64,000 nucleotides of DNA from JAICWP01 sp035278025 (GCA_035278025.1 DATEJK010000100.1:62001-126000), one strand, 5' to 3'. Positions 53,528 through 62,603 are shown, counted from the stretch's first letter. Program-made: numbers and translations. The notes: generated from the sequence alone by a model not told the origin.

Positions 53528-55503
53528 TGCAAGCTTCTCCGAGCTTCCCGGCAAAATCGTGCCTGTTGCCGCCGCGTGAGGCTTACCGGCTCTGGGCTCG
53601 AACCTACGACGACGAACCCAATCCGCTGCTGGCGCTGGAGGAGCGAGTTCTCGGTCCCCTGATGCTGCCAGTGGTCGCCGGTAGAGATGTCGTAGACCTG
53701 GGATGCGGGACAGGACGCTGGCTGCCGCGCGTGCTCGCGGCTGGGGCACAAAAGGCAATCGGGGTTGACCAGTCTGCGGAAATGCTGGCTCAGGCCGCCG
53801 ATAAAGTGGCGCTAAGGGGACGCCTGTTGCAGGCAGACTGCGCCGCACTTCCTCTCCGGGACCAATGCGCCGATCTGCTCATCTGCTCCTTCGTTTTGGG
53901 GTACCTGCCTGACCTGGAAAATTTCGCGCGGCAGATAGCTCGCATTGCCCGCCGCGGAGCCGATCTCTTCATCTCCGAATTTCATCCCGACGCCCGGGTC
54001 CGGGGATGGCGCCGCAGTTTTCGTCATGAAGGCCGCCTTTGCCACATTGAGACCTATTGCCATTCGCCGGCAATGCTCTGCTCTCTGCTGCTGCGCTCCG
54101 GTTTTCGCTTGCTTTGCTGCCAGGAACCGGCGTTCGGGGAACCCGAACGCGGCATCTTCCTTCAGCGCGGCAAGGCAGCGCTGTTCGAGGAGGCCAGCCA
54201 AGCCCCGGCGGCCCTGATATGGCATTTTCGCTCCGAGTCGGAACCGGTTCGCAGACGTTCTTTGAACACACAGTCCCGGGAGCAGAGTCTGGGACACACA
54301 ATGCGGCTTACCGGCGCCCGCGTAGTGCTTGGTCCGACCGAGGCGGTGAATGCGGATGTGGAAATTGTCGCCGGCCGCATTGCCAAACTGAACACGAGGC
54401 CCGCTTCCCGCAAATCCCGCGTGGGTACTGAGCTGCACCTCGAGGGCTATCTGTTGTTTCCCGGCCTTATTAACGGCCACGACCATCTGGAATTCAGCCT
54501 TTTTCCCCGTCTGGGTAATGGTCCCTACCAGAACTTCGAGAACTGGGCGCACGATATCTACAAGCCCGATCAACCCCCGGTTTGGAATCATCGCCAGGTG
54601 CCCAAAACTGTGCGGCTGTGGTGGGGCGGCATCAAGAATCTTCTCAGCGGCGTTACGACCGTTTGCCAGCACAATCCTTATGAGGCGGAATTTGATAACC
54701 CCGCCTTCCCTGTGCGCATCTTGAAGCCCTACGGCTGGGCTCACTCGCTGACCATGGGCCAGGACGTTAAGGGTGCCTTTCACGCCACCCCGCCGGACGC
54801 TCCCTTCTTTATTCATCTTGGCGAGGGGGTTGACACACGGAGTCGCAACGAGGTTTTCAAGCTGGACCGGATCGGATGCCTGAGCCGGCGCACAGTCCTG
54901 ATTCATGCGGTGGGCCTGGATGCTGCAGGCTGGGCCCTGGTTCAGCAGCGGGGCGCTGCGGCGGTATGGTGCCCGAGTTCAAACCTATTTACCCTTGGTC
55001 GCACCTTAGACGTCTCGGTCGCGGCAGCGAACCGGCGCATTATTCTGGGCAGCGATTCTCCCCTTACCAGCACCGGCGATCTGCTCGATGAAATGGCTTT
55101 TGCGTGGTCCAAGCTCGCGGTACCGCCGGAGTTGATCTTCGAAATGGTCACCTCCCGCCCCGCTGACGCCCTTGGCCTGCACAATGGCGAAGGTCGAATC
55201 GCACTTGGTGGCATTGCCGATGTTTTCGCGCTGGCTGATCTGGACCGCCGCTCCAGCCCCGCGGAAGCCCTTACCCAGTCCTCTTTCGCCCGGGTAGAAA
55301 TCGTCATGGTAGGCGGCCAAGTGCGGCTTGCATCGCCGGAGATGGCCGGACGCGGCCTTCCGGACCTGGCTCACGGTTTTGCGCAAATTCGAATAGACCG
55401 AAGCGAGCGCTACGTTCACGCACCTCTGCAATGGTTGTGCGCTCAAGCCGCGCCTCACCTCGGTCGCAGCCTCCGTCTGGCGGGAAAGCAGGTGCGCCTG
55501 TGA
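53527..55503 (+). CDS. SAM methyltransferase fused to amidohydrolase (COG0402-like)
   Basis: 658 residues in one open frame. N-terminal class I methyltransferase (about 20-200): VVDLGCGTGRWLPRVL, GVDQSAEMLAQA, DCAALPLRDQCADLLICSFVLGYLPD. From M259 an ATZ/TRZ-type amidohydrolase: LFPGLINGHDHLEF (HxH metal site), FIHLGEG, LIHAVGLDAAGWALVQQRG, CPSSNLF and ILGSDSPLTSTG (metal Asp). COG0402 includes deaminases of S-adenosylhomocysteine, methylthioadenosine and 5'-deoxyadenosine, which are the by-products of methyltransferases and radical SAM enzymes. A clean-up role is therefore an attractive inference, though deamination of a pathway intermediate is equally open. ATG 54301 could serve as an internal start of the hydrolase. 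Confidence 0.85.
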   Translation: MQASPSFPAKSCLLPPREAYRLWARTYDDEPNPLLALEERVLGPLMLPVVAGRDVVDLGCGTGRWLPRVLAAGAQKAIGVDQSAEMLAQAADKVALRGRLLQADCAALPLRDQCADLLICSFVLGYLPDLENFARQIARIARRGADLFISEFHPDARVRGWRRSFRHEGRLCHIETYCHSPAMLCSLLLRSGFRLLCCQEPAFGEPERGIFLQRGKAALFEEASQAPAALIWHFRSESEPVRRRSLNTQSREQSLGHTMRLTGARVVLGPTEAVNADVEIVAGRIAKLNTRPASRKSRVGTELHLEGYLLFPGLINGHDHLEFSLFPRLGNGPYQNFENWAHDIYKPDQPPVWNHRQVPKTVRLWWGGIKNLLSGVTTVCQHNPYEAEFDNPAFPVRILKPYGWAHSLTMGQDVKGAFHATPPDAPFFIHLGEGVDTRSRNEVFKLDRIGCLSRRTVLIHAVGLDAAGWALVQQRGAAAVWCPSSNLFTLGRTLDVSVAAANRRIILGSDSPLTSTGDLLDEMAFAWSKLAVPPELIFEMVTSRPADALGLHNGEGRIALGGIADVFALADLDRRSSPAEALTQSSFARVEIVMVGGQVRLASPEMAGRGLPDLAHGFAQIRIDRSERYVHAPLQWLCAQAAPHLGRSLRLAGKQVRL

Positions 55504-56549
55504 GTTCCAACCCTGCTCCGCTCTGCCCCCCTGTCTCCGATCTGGAAGACCACCGGATTCACAGCTTGCCGGTTCTTGTGCTGTTTCCCCACAACCGCTG
55601 CAACTGTCGCTGTCTGATGTGTGATATCTGGCGCATTCGCCAGGTGCGGGAGATCACTCCCGCCGATCTAACACGGCAAATGCAGTCCCTTCGGGATCTG
55701 AAGGTGCGCTGGGTTGTATTGTCCGGAGGCGAACCCCAGCTGCACTCCGACCTCGCCTCCCTGTGTGAACTCCTGCGGGCCGAAGGTGTGCGTGTGACCC
55801 TGCTCACCGCCGGCCTTCTGCTCCGCCCACAAGCGGAACTGGTCGCGTCCATGGTGAACGACATCATTGTTTCCCTGGACGGGCCTCCGGCCGTCCATGA
55901 GTACATTCGCCAACGGCCGCACGCTTTTGAGCGCTTAGCCCAGGGCATTGCCGCGATCCGCCGCTTACGGCCGCAAATGCCTGTGACTGCCCGCTGCACG
56001 GTACAAAAAAGCAATCACCGCCATCTCTGCGCAACCGTTAATACAGCCAAAGTCATGCAACTGAATTCGATCTCCTTTCTCGCCGCCGACCTCACTTCTT
56101 CGGCCTTCAACCGGCCCACCGGCTGGAGCGGCGACCGTACCGCCATTGTTGCCCTCTCGGCCGCCGAAGTGGATGAACTGGAGCGCGAACTCGAGCGCAT
56201 GACAGAGAGGTACGTTGCGGATTTCCACTCCGGGTTCATTCCACAGAGCCCGCAGAAACTGAAGCGTATTGTTCATCATTTCCGCGCTCACCTGGGATTG
56301 GCGGAACCTGTCTCTCCTACGTGTAACGCGCCTTGGGTGTCGGCCGTCGTCGAAGCGGACGGTACCGTCCGGCCATGTTTCTTTCATCCTCCCCTGGGCA
56401 ACGTTGGTAACGACTCCTTGCAGAACATCGTAAACAGTGATTCGGCTATAGCGTTCCGGAAATCACTTTCGATTGCCGAAAACCCCACCTGCCGGCGCTG
56501 CGTGTGTTCTCTATATCTGCCTCCAGAAGCCAGAGGAGATCAGCCGTGA
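55500..56549 (+). CDS. Radical SAM protein with SPASM-type C-terminus
   Basis: 349 residues from GTG 55500, whose GTGA overlaps the stop of the fusion gene. The radical SAM cluster C34/C38/C41 (CNCRCLMC) lies near the N-terminus, with WVVLSGGEPQLHSDLASL (GGE motif). There is no B12-type domain. C-terminal Cys-rich part (SPTCNAPWVS, VRPCFFHPPLG, NPTCRRCVCSLY) would hold an auxiliary cluster as in SPASM or twitch proteins. Family members modify peptides or sugars (dehydrogenation, epimerisation, C-C links). A frame open to 55431 lies inside the previous gene. Confidence 0.88.
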   Translation: MSSNPAPLCPPVSDLEDHRIHSLPVLVLFPHNRCNCRCLMCDIWRIRQVREITPADLTRQMQSLRDLKVRWVVLSGGEPQLHSDLASLCELLRAEGVRVTLLTAGLLLRPQAELVASMVNDIIVSLDGPPAVHEYIRQRPHAFERLAQGIAAIRRLRPQMPVTARCTVQKSNHRHLCATVNTAKVMQLNSISFLAADLTSSAFNRPTGWSGDRTAIVALSAAEVDELERELERMTERYVADFHSGFIPQSPQKLKRIVHHFRAHLGLAEPVSPTCNAPWVSAVVEADGTVRPCFFHPPLGNVGNDSLQNIVNSDSAIAFRKSLSIAENPTCRRCVCSLYLPPEARGDQP

Positions 56550-58765
56550 ACGCTGCTCCCGCACCCCATTCCCGGTATTCACCAATGCCGGCCGTGGTCA
56601 GCCCACGGCTCCGCCGGCCATTTCTGCCGGCAGCGTTCATAACATCTGGGGAAACGCTGATTATCCTTTTGCTGCTTGCCGGCTTCTGCTGGAATAGTCT
56701 GCGGCCAGCGTGGAAGGCCCTGTATACCGATTTTCCTAATTACTACCTGGCTGCCCGCCTCTATCGCGAAGATTACTCGCTCGCCCGTCTCTATGACTGG
56801 ACCTGGCTGCAGCACGAGAAGCACCGCTTTGACATCGAACAACCGCTGGTTGGGTTCGTCCCCCTGACCCCGTTTTCCCTGTTTCCCCTGGTCCCTCTTG
56901 CCGGTATGCCGCCTCTGCTCGCCAAGCACATGTGGCTGGTACTTAACCTTGTCTTCCTTGCCCTGGTGTGGCGCCTGCTCGTTACCATGACACGCATGGG
57001 CAGTCGTCGCATACTGCTGCTGATTCTGTTAGCGGTACTGCCGCTGCGAACCAACTTTCTCTACGGCCAGTATTACGTGCTCTTGCTATTGCTGTTCACT
57101 GCTGCTGTGTCTTTGTATCTCCGCGGCTGGGAGGGGGCGTCCGGAGCCACTCTGGCCTTGGCCGCTGGTCTCAAGATATTTCCCGCTTTTTTCGCTTTGT
57201 ATTTTCTAAGAAAGAAACGTTGGCGTGCATTAGGGGGATTCTTTGCCGGAGGGCTTGTGGTCGCGCTGCTCTCGATTGGGCTTTTAGGCTGGCAGGTCAA
57301 TCGTGTCTACCTCGTCGAGGTTTTGCCACGGGCATTGCATGGGGAGAGCCACGACCCCTACAGCCTGGGCTGGAACTCCGTCACCGGACTGCTGCACCGG
57401 TTGCTGATTGCGGAACCGGACCTCAACCCTCACCCCATCGTTCACGACCCGGCTTTGTACGGCATCCTGCAGCCGTTGTGGCAGACTTTCGTCCTGATCC
57501 TCACGATCTACTTGATCGCCGGCGCCCGGCAGGATGAGCGCCGGGAGTTGTTCGAATGGGGCGCCTTTACCTGCATGCTCTTGCTTCTTTCATCGGTAAC
57601 CGGCACCTATCACCTCTGCGTCTTAATTCTGGCCATGGTCCTCGGTACGAACTCCCTGGCTGAGAGTGGAAAGAAGTGGCTCGCAGTTCTGTCACTGTTC
57701 CTCTATGGCTTGCTCTCCTACCCGTTCCGTATTTCAGGGAATGAGGAAGGCTGGCGTTCTCTTACGGCAGTGCCGCGAATGTGGCTCCTGCTTGCCCTGT
57801 GGGTGCTCATGATGTTCGCGTTGGCTCGCTGGTCGCCGCTCGCGCGGCGGTCTCGGCGCGAATCGCTTCTTTTTGCATTCGCTTACGTGCTGATCGCCGC
57901 CGCCTCGAGCGCCCTCACCATTCACGGTTTGCGCGGCGAATTCGACTCCTACGCCCTGCGCTTGCCGCCGCTGCCTGGGTCTTTTCGCTCGGCTTCCCCC
58001 ACGGTTGCCGATAGAGCTGATGAGACAACGTTTTCCGTCATGCTGGGGAACGGCTACCGGATCGCGCGCATGCAACACTCCTCGATGCGGCTGTTGCCGT
58101 TATCTCCTGATGCCTTCAATCCCGCTCAAGATCTGCAGTTACCAATCACCTGGATAGACGGATGGCACGAAGGTTCTGACGAGCCGCAGGTGGTGGCTCT
58201 GGACGCGGACGGCTATCCCATCCCCAATAGCGTGATTGCAAAGGCTCAGTTTCCGGCAGTCTCCGCAAATGGCGAATACCTCGCCTTTATCCGCGAACAG
58301 CAAGGCCGCGGCACTCTGTGGATGAAGCATCTCGGCCCGGGGAGAATTCCCGACGGTGGCGAACAGCGCGAGACGACTCCTGACCTTGATGTTTGGGAGC
58401 AAACCTTCACTCCTGCAGGCACTCTGATTGTTGCCGGCAGCCGCAAAGGCGCCCCAGCTCTGTTCCTGGTTCATCCAGGAGCGGAGCCTACGATCAGCCT
58501 TCTTCCCCTGCCTCAGGCGGCTCGCTATCCGGCGCTTTCCCCGGACGGAAAATGGCTCTCCTTCAGCCATCTCGAAGGTGGGGTTTGGCACCTCTGGCTG
58601 GCAGACGTTCACACCTGGTCCGTACGCCGCCTCACCAGCGGCAACTGCAACGCCATAACTCCGGCGTGGGACTCCAGCTCCCGCCGGCTTACCTTTGCCA
58701 GCGATTGCGGCCGCGGACTCGGCCTTACCGCGCTTTGCAGGATGACGATATGGCCAGCACCTTAG
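56546..58765 (+). CDS. GT87-like membrane glycosyltransferase with C-terminal beta-propeller
   Basis: 739 residues from GTG 56546 (GTGA overlap with the SPASM gene). About 10 TM helices in 30-460; the early loop YTDFPNYYLAARLYREDYS carries the acidic site typical of GT-C/GT87 (DUF2029) polyprenyl-phosphate sugar transferases; AAGLKIFPAFFALYFLRKKRW follows. From about 500 the chain is soluble, with TolB/WD40-like blades (SANGEYLAFIREQQGRGTLW, LSPDGKWLSFSHLEGG, AWDSSSRRLTFASD). It would transfer a sugar from a lipid carrier on the periplasmic side; the propeller may hold the acceptor or the glycan. Confidence 0.8.
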   Translation: MNAAPAPHSRYSPMPAVVSPRLRRPFLPAAFITSGETLIILLLLAGFCWNSLRPAWKALYTDFPNYYLAARLYREDYSLARLYDWTWLQHEKHRFDIEQPLVGFVPLTPFSLFPLVPLAGMPPLLAKHMWLVLNLVFLALVWRLLVTMTRMGSRRILLLILLAVLPLRTNFLYGQYYVLLLLLFTAAVSLYLRGWEGASGATLALAAGLKIFPAFFALYFLRKKRWRALGGFFAGGLVVALLSIGLLGWQVNRVYLVEVLPRALHGESHDPYSLGWNSVTGLLHRLLIAEPDLNPHPIVHDPALYGILQPLWQTFVLILTIYLIAGARQDERRELFEWGAFTCMLLLLSSVTGTYHLCVLILAMVLGTNSLAESGKKWLAVLSLFLYGLLSYPFRISGNEEGWRSLTAVPRMWLLLALWVLMMFALARWSPLARRSRRESLLFAFAYVLIAAASSALTIHGLRGEFDSYALRLPPLPGSFRSASPTVADRADETTFSVMLGNGYRIARMQHSSMRLLPLSPDAFNPAQDLQLPITWIDGWHEGSDEPQVVALDADGYPIPNSVIAKAQFPAVSANGEYLAFIREQQGRGTLWMKHLGPGRIPDGGEQRETTPDLDVWEQTFTPAGTLIVAGSRKGAPALFLVHPGAEPTISLLPLPQAARYPALSPDGKWLSFSHLEGGVWHLWLADVHTWSVRRLTSGNCNAITPAWDSSSRRLTFASDCGRGLGLTALCRMTIWPAP

Positions 58766-60015
58766 GGAGTGACACCCCCTCAGGCATTCCCTGCAAAGAA
58801 TCCGTCACACTCTGCCAGGCCGCCGCTTCCTACCAGAGCACCCTTCCGGCTGCGCTGACCCGCGCTGGCATGTTCCACCGCGTAATTCGCGTGGGTCCCG
58901 AGTTGCAGATCTTTGAGCCCGGCGAAGCTGCGAGTCTGAAGCTGGTCAAGCAGTTTCCTCTATATAAGGTGTTCAGCCGTTGGCTTTGGAGCGCCTGGGG
59001 CCTCGCTGCGGGGGGAGGGCGCCCACAACTGCCCATAGTCGCCACGTCCTGGCTGGCTGGTCACCTCGCTGCCCGGTGGGTTCCATCCACCGGGATTTTC
59101 CACGCCCTGCCCGGCCTGGCATTGCCTTGCCTGCAACAGCCGGGGATGATGTTCAAAAGTGTCTTGGAAAACGCTACTCTCCACCCTCGCAGCTGGCAGC
59201 GGGAGGTCCTCTACGAATGCGCGCAGGCGGGTATCAGCCCCGGTGCCTGTTCGTCCGCGCTCCCGGCCCGGCTCATCCGCCGATTGGAACAGGAGTACGA
59301 GCTCTGCAACGTCATTATTGTGCCCTCCACAACAGCCCGTCGGAGCTTCGCTGAGTTCGGCCTTGCAGGGAAGACCCATGTTGTCTGGCCAGGAGTTGAC
59401 AGCGAGTTCTTTGCCCCCATAAGCCGCCTTCCGTCGCCTCCCATGTTTCGTGCCTGCTTTGTCGGACGTATCGAACTGGCAAAAGGCATTCTTTATCTGT
59501 TGGAGGCATGGAGGCAGCTGGCCTTGCCGGCAGCGGAATTGGTGCTGGTTGGTCCTATCCAGCCCGATATCCGTTCTATTCTCCACCGGTACGCCAGTTC
59601 AAACGTTGTGTTTACCGGTGCTCTGTCGCGCCGCGACGTGGCAGACAAATACCAATGCGCAAGCGTTTTCGTCCATCCCTCACCCAACGAAGGTTTGGGG
59701 CTGGTGTTGCTGGAGGCGATGGCGTGCGCAGTCCCGGTCATAGCTACCGACCGCAGCGGGGCGGAGGACTGCGTCACTCATGGCAAGGATGGATTCGTAA
59801 TTCCTGCCAGGGACGTGCGAGAACTGGCTGAGGCGATCTCGTGGTGCTTTCGCCACCGGGGGGAACTGCCGGCCATGGGCCTCGCGGCAAGGCACAAAAT
59901 TGTGCAGCGTTTCACCCTTACCCACTACGATCAAAGGCAAATCGCATTCTACCGTTCGCTCGCGGCAGGGGTCGTTCCATCCTCTGCAACACAGCCTTCA
60001 GCTGCCCTCAGTTAG
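58750..60015 (+). CDS. GT4-family glycosyltransferase
   Basis: 421 residues from ATG 58750, overlapping the previous gene by 16 bp. GT-B fold with VIIVPSTTARRSFAEFGL, VVWPGVDSEFF, FVGRIELAKGILYLLEAW, VVFTGALSRRDVADKYQCASVFVHPSPNEGLGLVLLEAMACAVPVIATDRSGAEDCV. The frame is open back to 58393, but that extension lies wholly in the GT87 gene and has no family similarity. Last gene of the radical SAM operon. Its last 8 bp overlap the convergent FkbM gene. Confidence 0.9.
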   Translation: MASTLGSDTPSGIPCKESVTLCQAAASYQSTLPAALTRAGMFHRVIRVGPELQIFEPGEAASLKLVKQFPLYKVFSRWLWSAWGLAAGGGRPQLPIVATSWLAGHLAARWVPSTGIFHALPGLALPCLQQPGMMFKSVLENATLHPRSWQREVLYECAQAGISPGACSSALPARLIRRLEQEYELCNVIIVPSTTARRSFAEFGLAGKTHVVWPGVDSEFFAPISRLPSPPMFRACFVGRIELAKGILYLLEAWRQLALPAAELVLVGPIQPDIRSILHRYASSNVVFTGALSRRDVADKYQCASVFVHPSPNEGLGLVLLEAMACAVPVIATDRSGAEDCVTHGKDGFVIPARDVRELAEAISWCFRHRGELPAMGLAARHKIVQRFTLTHYDQRQIAFYRSLAAGVVPSSATQPSAALS

Positions 60016-60865
60016 TACTTGCTGCCGGCTTCGCCACAAGATGACGGGGAAACTCCTCCGGCGGAATGATCCAATCCAGGCAGTAGCCTCTTTCGGCCAG
60101 CCAATTTTGCAGCCACCCTGCCGCCGCGGCGTGATGGACTTCGCAAATGATCAAAGGCCGGCAACGCATGATCAGCCCCTCGGCACCCGCCAGAACCGCG
60201 GTTTCACCGCCTTCAACGTCAATCTTCACCAGCTGCGGCAAGGGATTGCCCAGGGCAACAAATTCATCAAGAGAGATGCTGCGCACTGCAATACGTTCTC
60301 CAGACGCCAGCACTGGACGTAGGCCACCCGCCTCCACCCCGCCTTGGGATCGCGCCTGCCCTCCCCGGCGGTACGAGATCTGGTCCGCCGACTTGTGCCA
60401 TGCCGCCGCCTCAACCACCCGTATGTACCTCTCCATGTGGTTGCGCGCGACGTGTTCTCGCAATCGCACCACACTTTCCGGGTCGGGCTCGAAGGCAACC
60501 ACTTGACCTCCAAAACCAACTGCTCGCGCCATGGCCAGCGTGAAAAAACCCACATAGCTGCCGACGTCGTATGTTACCCAGCCCGGCCGCAGGTAAGTGG
60601 CGAGTAAAGCTTGCACGTCGGGTTCATGCTCACCGCTCCAGAGGAACGTCTCTTGTGGCAATTGCAGCCGCAACCACAAACCTTCCGTTATCCCACGCTC
60701 CACCTGCACCCAGACATTGGATTTCGGCACTAGCTTCTCCCGTGTCCATCGAAGCACCGATGCGGCCGTCGCAGTGCTTCCTTCACGGGTGGAATTCTCC
60801 GGCAGCATGGACCTGAGCTTCCGCGCCCACCGGTAGCCCGCGCGATGGATGGCATTTACAGTCAT
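60008..60865 (-). CDS. FkbM-family methyltransferase
   Basis: 285 residues. SAM-binding core with VTYDVGSYVGFFTLAMARAVG, VVAFEPDPESVVRLREHVARN, ISLDEFVALG and LVKIDVEGGETAVLAGAE, all typical of FkbM methyltransferases, which usually O-methylate sugars or polyketides. On the opposite strand to the radical SAM operon and convergent with it, but its sugar-methylation type fits the same product. Six bp after (upstream of) it lies the end of the DUF5777-like gene, so it could be read from the same minus-strand transcript. Confidence 0.9.
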   Translation of the reverse strand: MTVNAIHRAGYRWARKLRSMLPENSTREGSTATAASVLRWTREKLVPKSNVWVQVERGITEGLWLRLQLPQETFLWSGEHEPDVQALLATYLRPGWVTYDVGSYVGFFTLAMARAVGFGGQVVAFEPDPESVVRLREHVARNHMERYIRVVEAAAWHKSADQISYRRGGQARSQGGVEAGGLRPVLASGERIAVRSISLDEFVALGNPLPQLVKIDVEGGETAVLAGAEGLIMRCRPLIICEVHHAAAAGWLQNWLAERGYCLDWIIPPEEFPRHLVAKPAASTN

Positions 60866-60870
60866 CGCCC

Positions 60871-62163
60871 TTAGCGCAGCTGCCGGTTCAGGTTAAAGCC
60901 TACGAACATCCCGCTGGGAACACCGGCGCCGGGCTGCCCCAGGAAGGTGTCGCGGGTTGCGATTCGCTGTGAGGTGGTTGTCCCGGGTCCAGTTGAAAAA
61001 CCAAACGTGAATGCGTGGCGCCAGATTTTCTTCTGGATGCCAAAGGCGAACGGCGGGCGATGTATGCCAAGTTCTGTTCCGTTAACCAGGGTCGGTATTA
61101 CCTCGGCGACCAGGGCAACCGTGGGGCGCACGTCCACGCTGAGACCAGCACCCAGCGCAAAAGTATCGGCGCACGGGCGGATGTTCAGGGCGGGGTTGCT
61201 GCCCCCGGCCAACGCCTCGCTGCAGGGCCGGTAGGGTGGCGCTTGGACAATCGAAACCTCGCTGAGCATGGGCCGATTGTGCAGCGAACCGGTAGGCACA
61301 AGGTAGATCTGCGCCCGCCGGGTGATACTGCGCGACAGTAGCAGCTCGAAGTTGCTGGTGAAATTGCGCTGGAAATTGTTCTGTCCGTCTACCGAGAAGC
61401 GCAGCGCCGCATTGAACGGCTTCCCGTCCTGCTCGGTGAGAAGATGGTAAGTGGTTCCCAATTCGATCACCCGGCCGGTAATGCTGGGCGAGCGGTAGGC
61501 GCTTACTTGCCAATTTCGCGTCACTTCATAGCGAAAGCCGAATGATGAAATCGAGAAATCATCCAAACCAAGCAGGGTCGCGCCCCGTGACGAGCCGGTG
61601 AACGCGGCTTCGTACGGGAACCGATGGGTAAAGTCCACGACCAGTCCGTGGCGGTCCAACCGACGGCCTGTGGGCAGGTTAAAGAGAGTATCGTCACCCG
61701 AGCGGTAAGCGCGCGCGTGCTTTCTGGTCTCTTTAGGAGCCGGCGGGGTATCACCGACAGGCAATTCGCGTGCTGTCTGCGAAGTCGAATACGCGATCTC
61801 CTGCACAACCGGCTTGGCAACTTCTGTCGCCGCGGGCAGCTCGCGGACACTGCGCCGGGCCAGGTCTACGAGGTAGGTTTTGCCCTCGTGTTCCATCAAT
61901 ACCGTGCTGCTGGAGCCCTGCACGAAATGGATTCCCAACGCAGCCGCTTGTGCAATGTCATTGCCCGATGTCTGCTTCTGAGCGCGTGCGGCGGCGCTCA
62001 CCTGGCCCAATGCCATGGTGGCGGCCAGCACCACCCCCATTGTGATCGAATAAGCTGCGCTCCGCGCGTAAAAGCAGGGACACCTATTTGCTCTCCTCAC
62101 CTGGCCCAGTCCTCCCCGTTTCGCTCTTGCCCACTCCACCCCGCGGCTGATCAGCCTGATCAT
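60871..62163 (-). CDS. Exported beta-barrel protein, DUF5777-like
   Basis: 430 residues from ATG 62163, ATGA-overlapped with the cupredoxin gene. A longer frame (62214) lies in that gene. After a basic N-terminus there is a hydrophobic signal segment (about 40-60; YSITMGVVLAATMALGQVSAAA), a linker with HFVQGSSSTVLMEHEGKTYLVDL, and from about 165 amphipathic strands (GLVVDFTHRFPYEAAF, YEVTRNWQVSAYRS, TFGFSTGPGTT) ending GFNLNRQLR. This matches the DUF5777 outer-membrane barrel group often encoded beside copper proteins. Function unknown. Confidence 0.7.
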   Translation of the reverse strand: MIRLISRGVEWARAKRGGLGQVRRANRCPCFYARSAAYSITMGVVLAATMALGQVSAAARAQKQTSGNDIAQAAALGIHFVQGSSSTVLMEHEGKTYLVDLARRSVRELPAATEVAKPVVQEIAYSTSQTARELPVGDTPPAPKETRKHARAYRSGDDTLFNLPTGRRLDRHGLVVDFTHRFPYEAAFTGSSRGATLLGLDDFSISSFGFRYEVTRNWQVSAYRSPSITGRVIELGTTYHLLTEQDGKPFNAALRFSVDGQNNFQRNFTSNFELLLSRSITRRAQIYLVPTGSLHNRPMLSEVSIVQAPPYRPCSEALAGGSNPALNIRPCADTFALGAGLSVDVRPTVALVAEVIPTLVNGTELGIHRPPFAFGIQKKIWRHAFTFGFSTGPGTTTSQRIATRDTFLGQPGAGVPSGMFVGFNLNRQLR

Positions 62164-62603
62164 TTCGTCACCACCACTTCTCCGAACATCTTGGAGCCTT
62201 CGTGGGGAGCGCATGCATAGCGATACGTACCCGGCACCTCGAACGTGTGCTGGAAAGCCTTGCCCGGGCCGATAACCCCGGAACTGAATGATTGGGCTCC
62301 GTCCGGAATTTCAACGTGGTCCTCGTTTTGCACCATTGATGGGTCGGTAGTCACGGTGTGGCTTGGTCCGCCACCGTCGTTGATCCACCGCACGGCTTCT
62401 CCTGCCTTAATAGTTACTTTTTCCGGAACGAATTTGTTGCCGGCGGTCATGTGTACCATCGCCGCCGACGCGCTTTGGTCATTGGTCTGGGGTTTGTTGA
62501 TTTTGCTAGAGGCAGGCAGTGCCGCACACACCAGCAGCAGGGGCAGGAGTTGCCATAGTGCTGATTTCACTGTCGCGCTTAAACGGCGGTCTGTGATTCT
62601 CAT
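62160..62603 (-). CDS. Plastocyanin/amicyanin-like blue copper protein
   Basis: 147 residues. Signal peptide about 10-33. A single cupredoxin domain with the full type-1 copper set: H82 (GPSHTV), C131, H134 and M139 in YACAPHEGSKMFG. Periplasmic electron carrier. GGGAGTGAGGA stands just upstream of the ATG at 62603. The stop overlaps the start of the DUF5777-like barrel gene, so expression is coupled. The ECF sigma factor gene diverges from it across a 253-bp control region. Confidence 0.88.
   Translation of the reverse strand: MRITDRRLSATVKSALWQLLPLLLVCAALPASSKINKPQTNDQSASAAMVHMTAGNKFVPEKVTIKAGEAVRWINDGGGPSHTVTTDPSMVQNEDHVEIPDGAQSFSSGVIGPGKAFQHTFEVPGTYRYACAPHEGSKMFGEVVVTK

Noticed and set aside
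58393..58749. 119-residue N-terminal extension of the GT4 protein
   Set aside because: Lies entirely within the GT87-propeller gene and has no family similarity; ATG 58750 gives a normal length.
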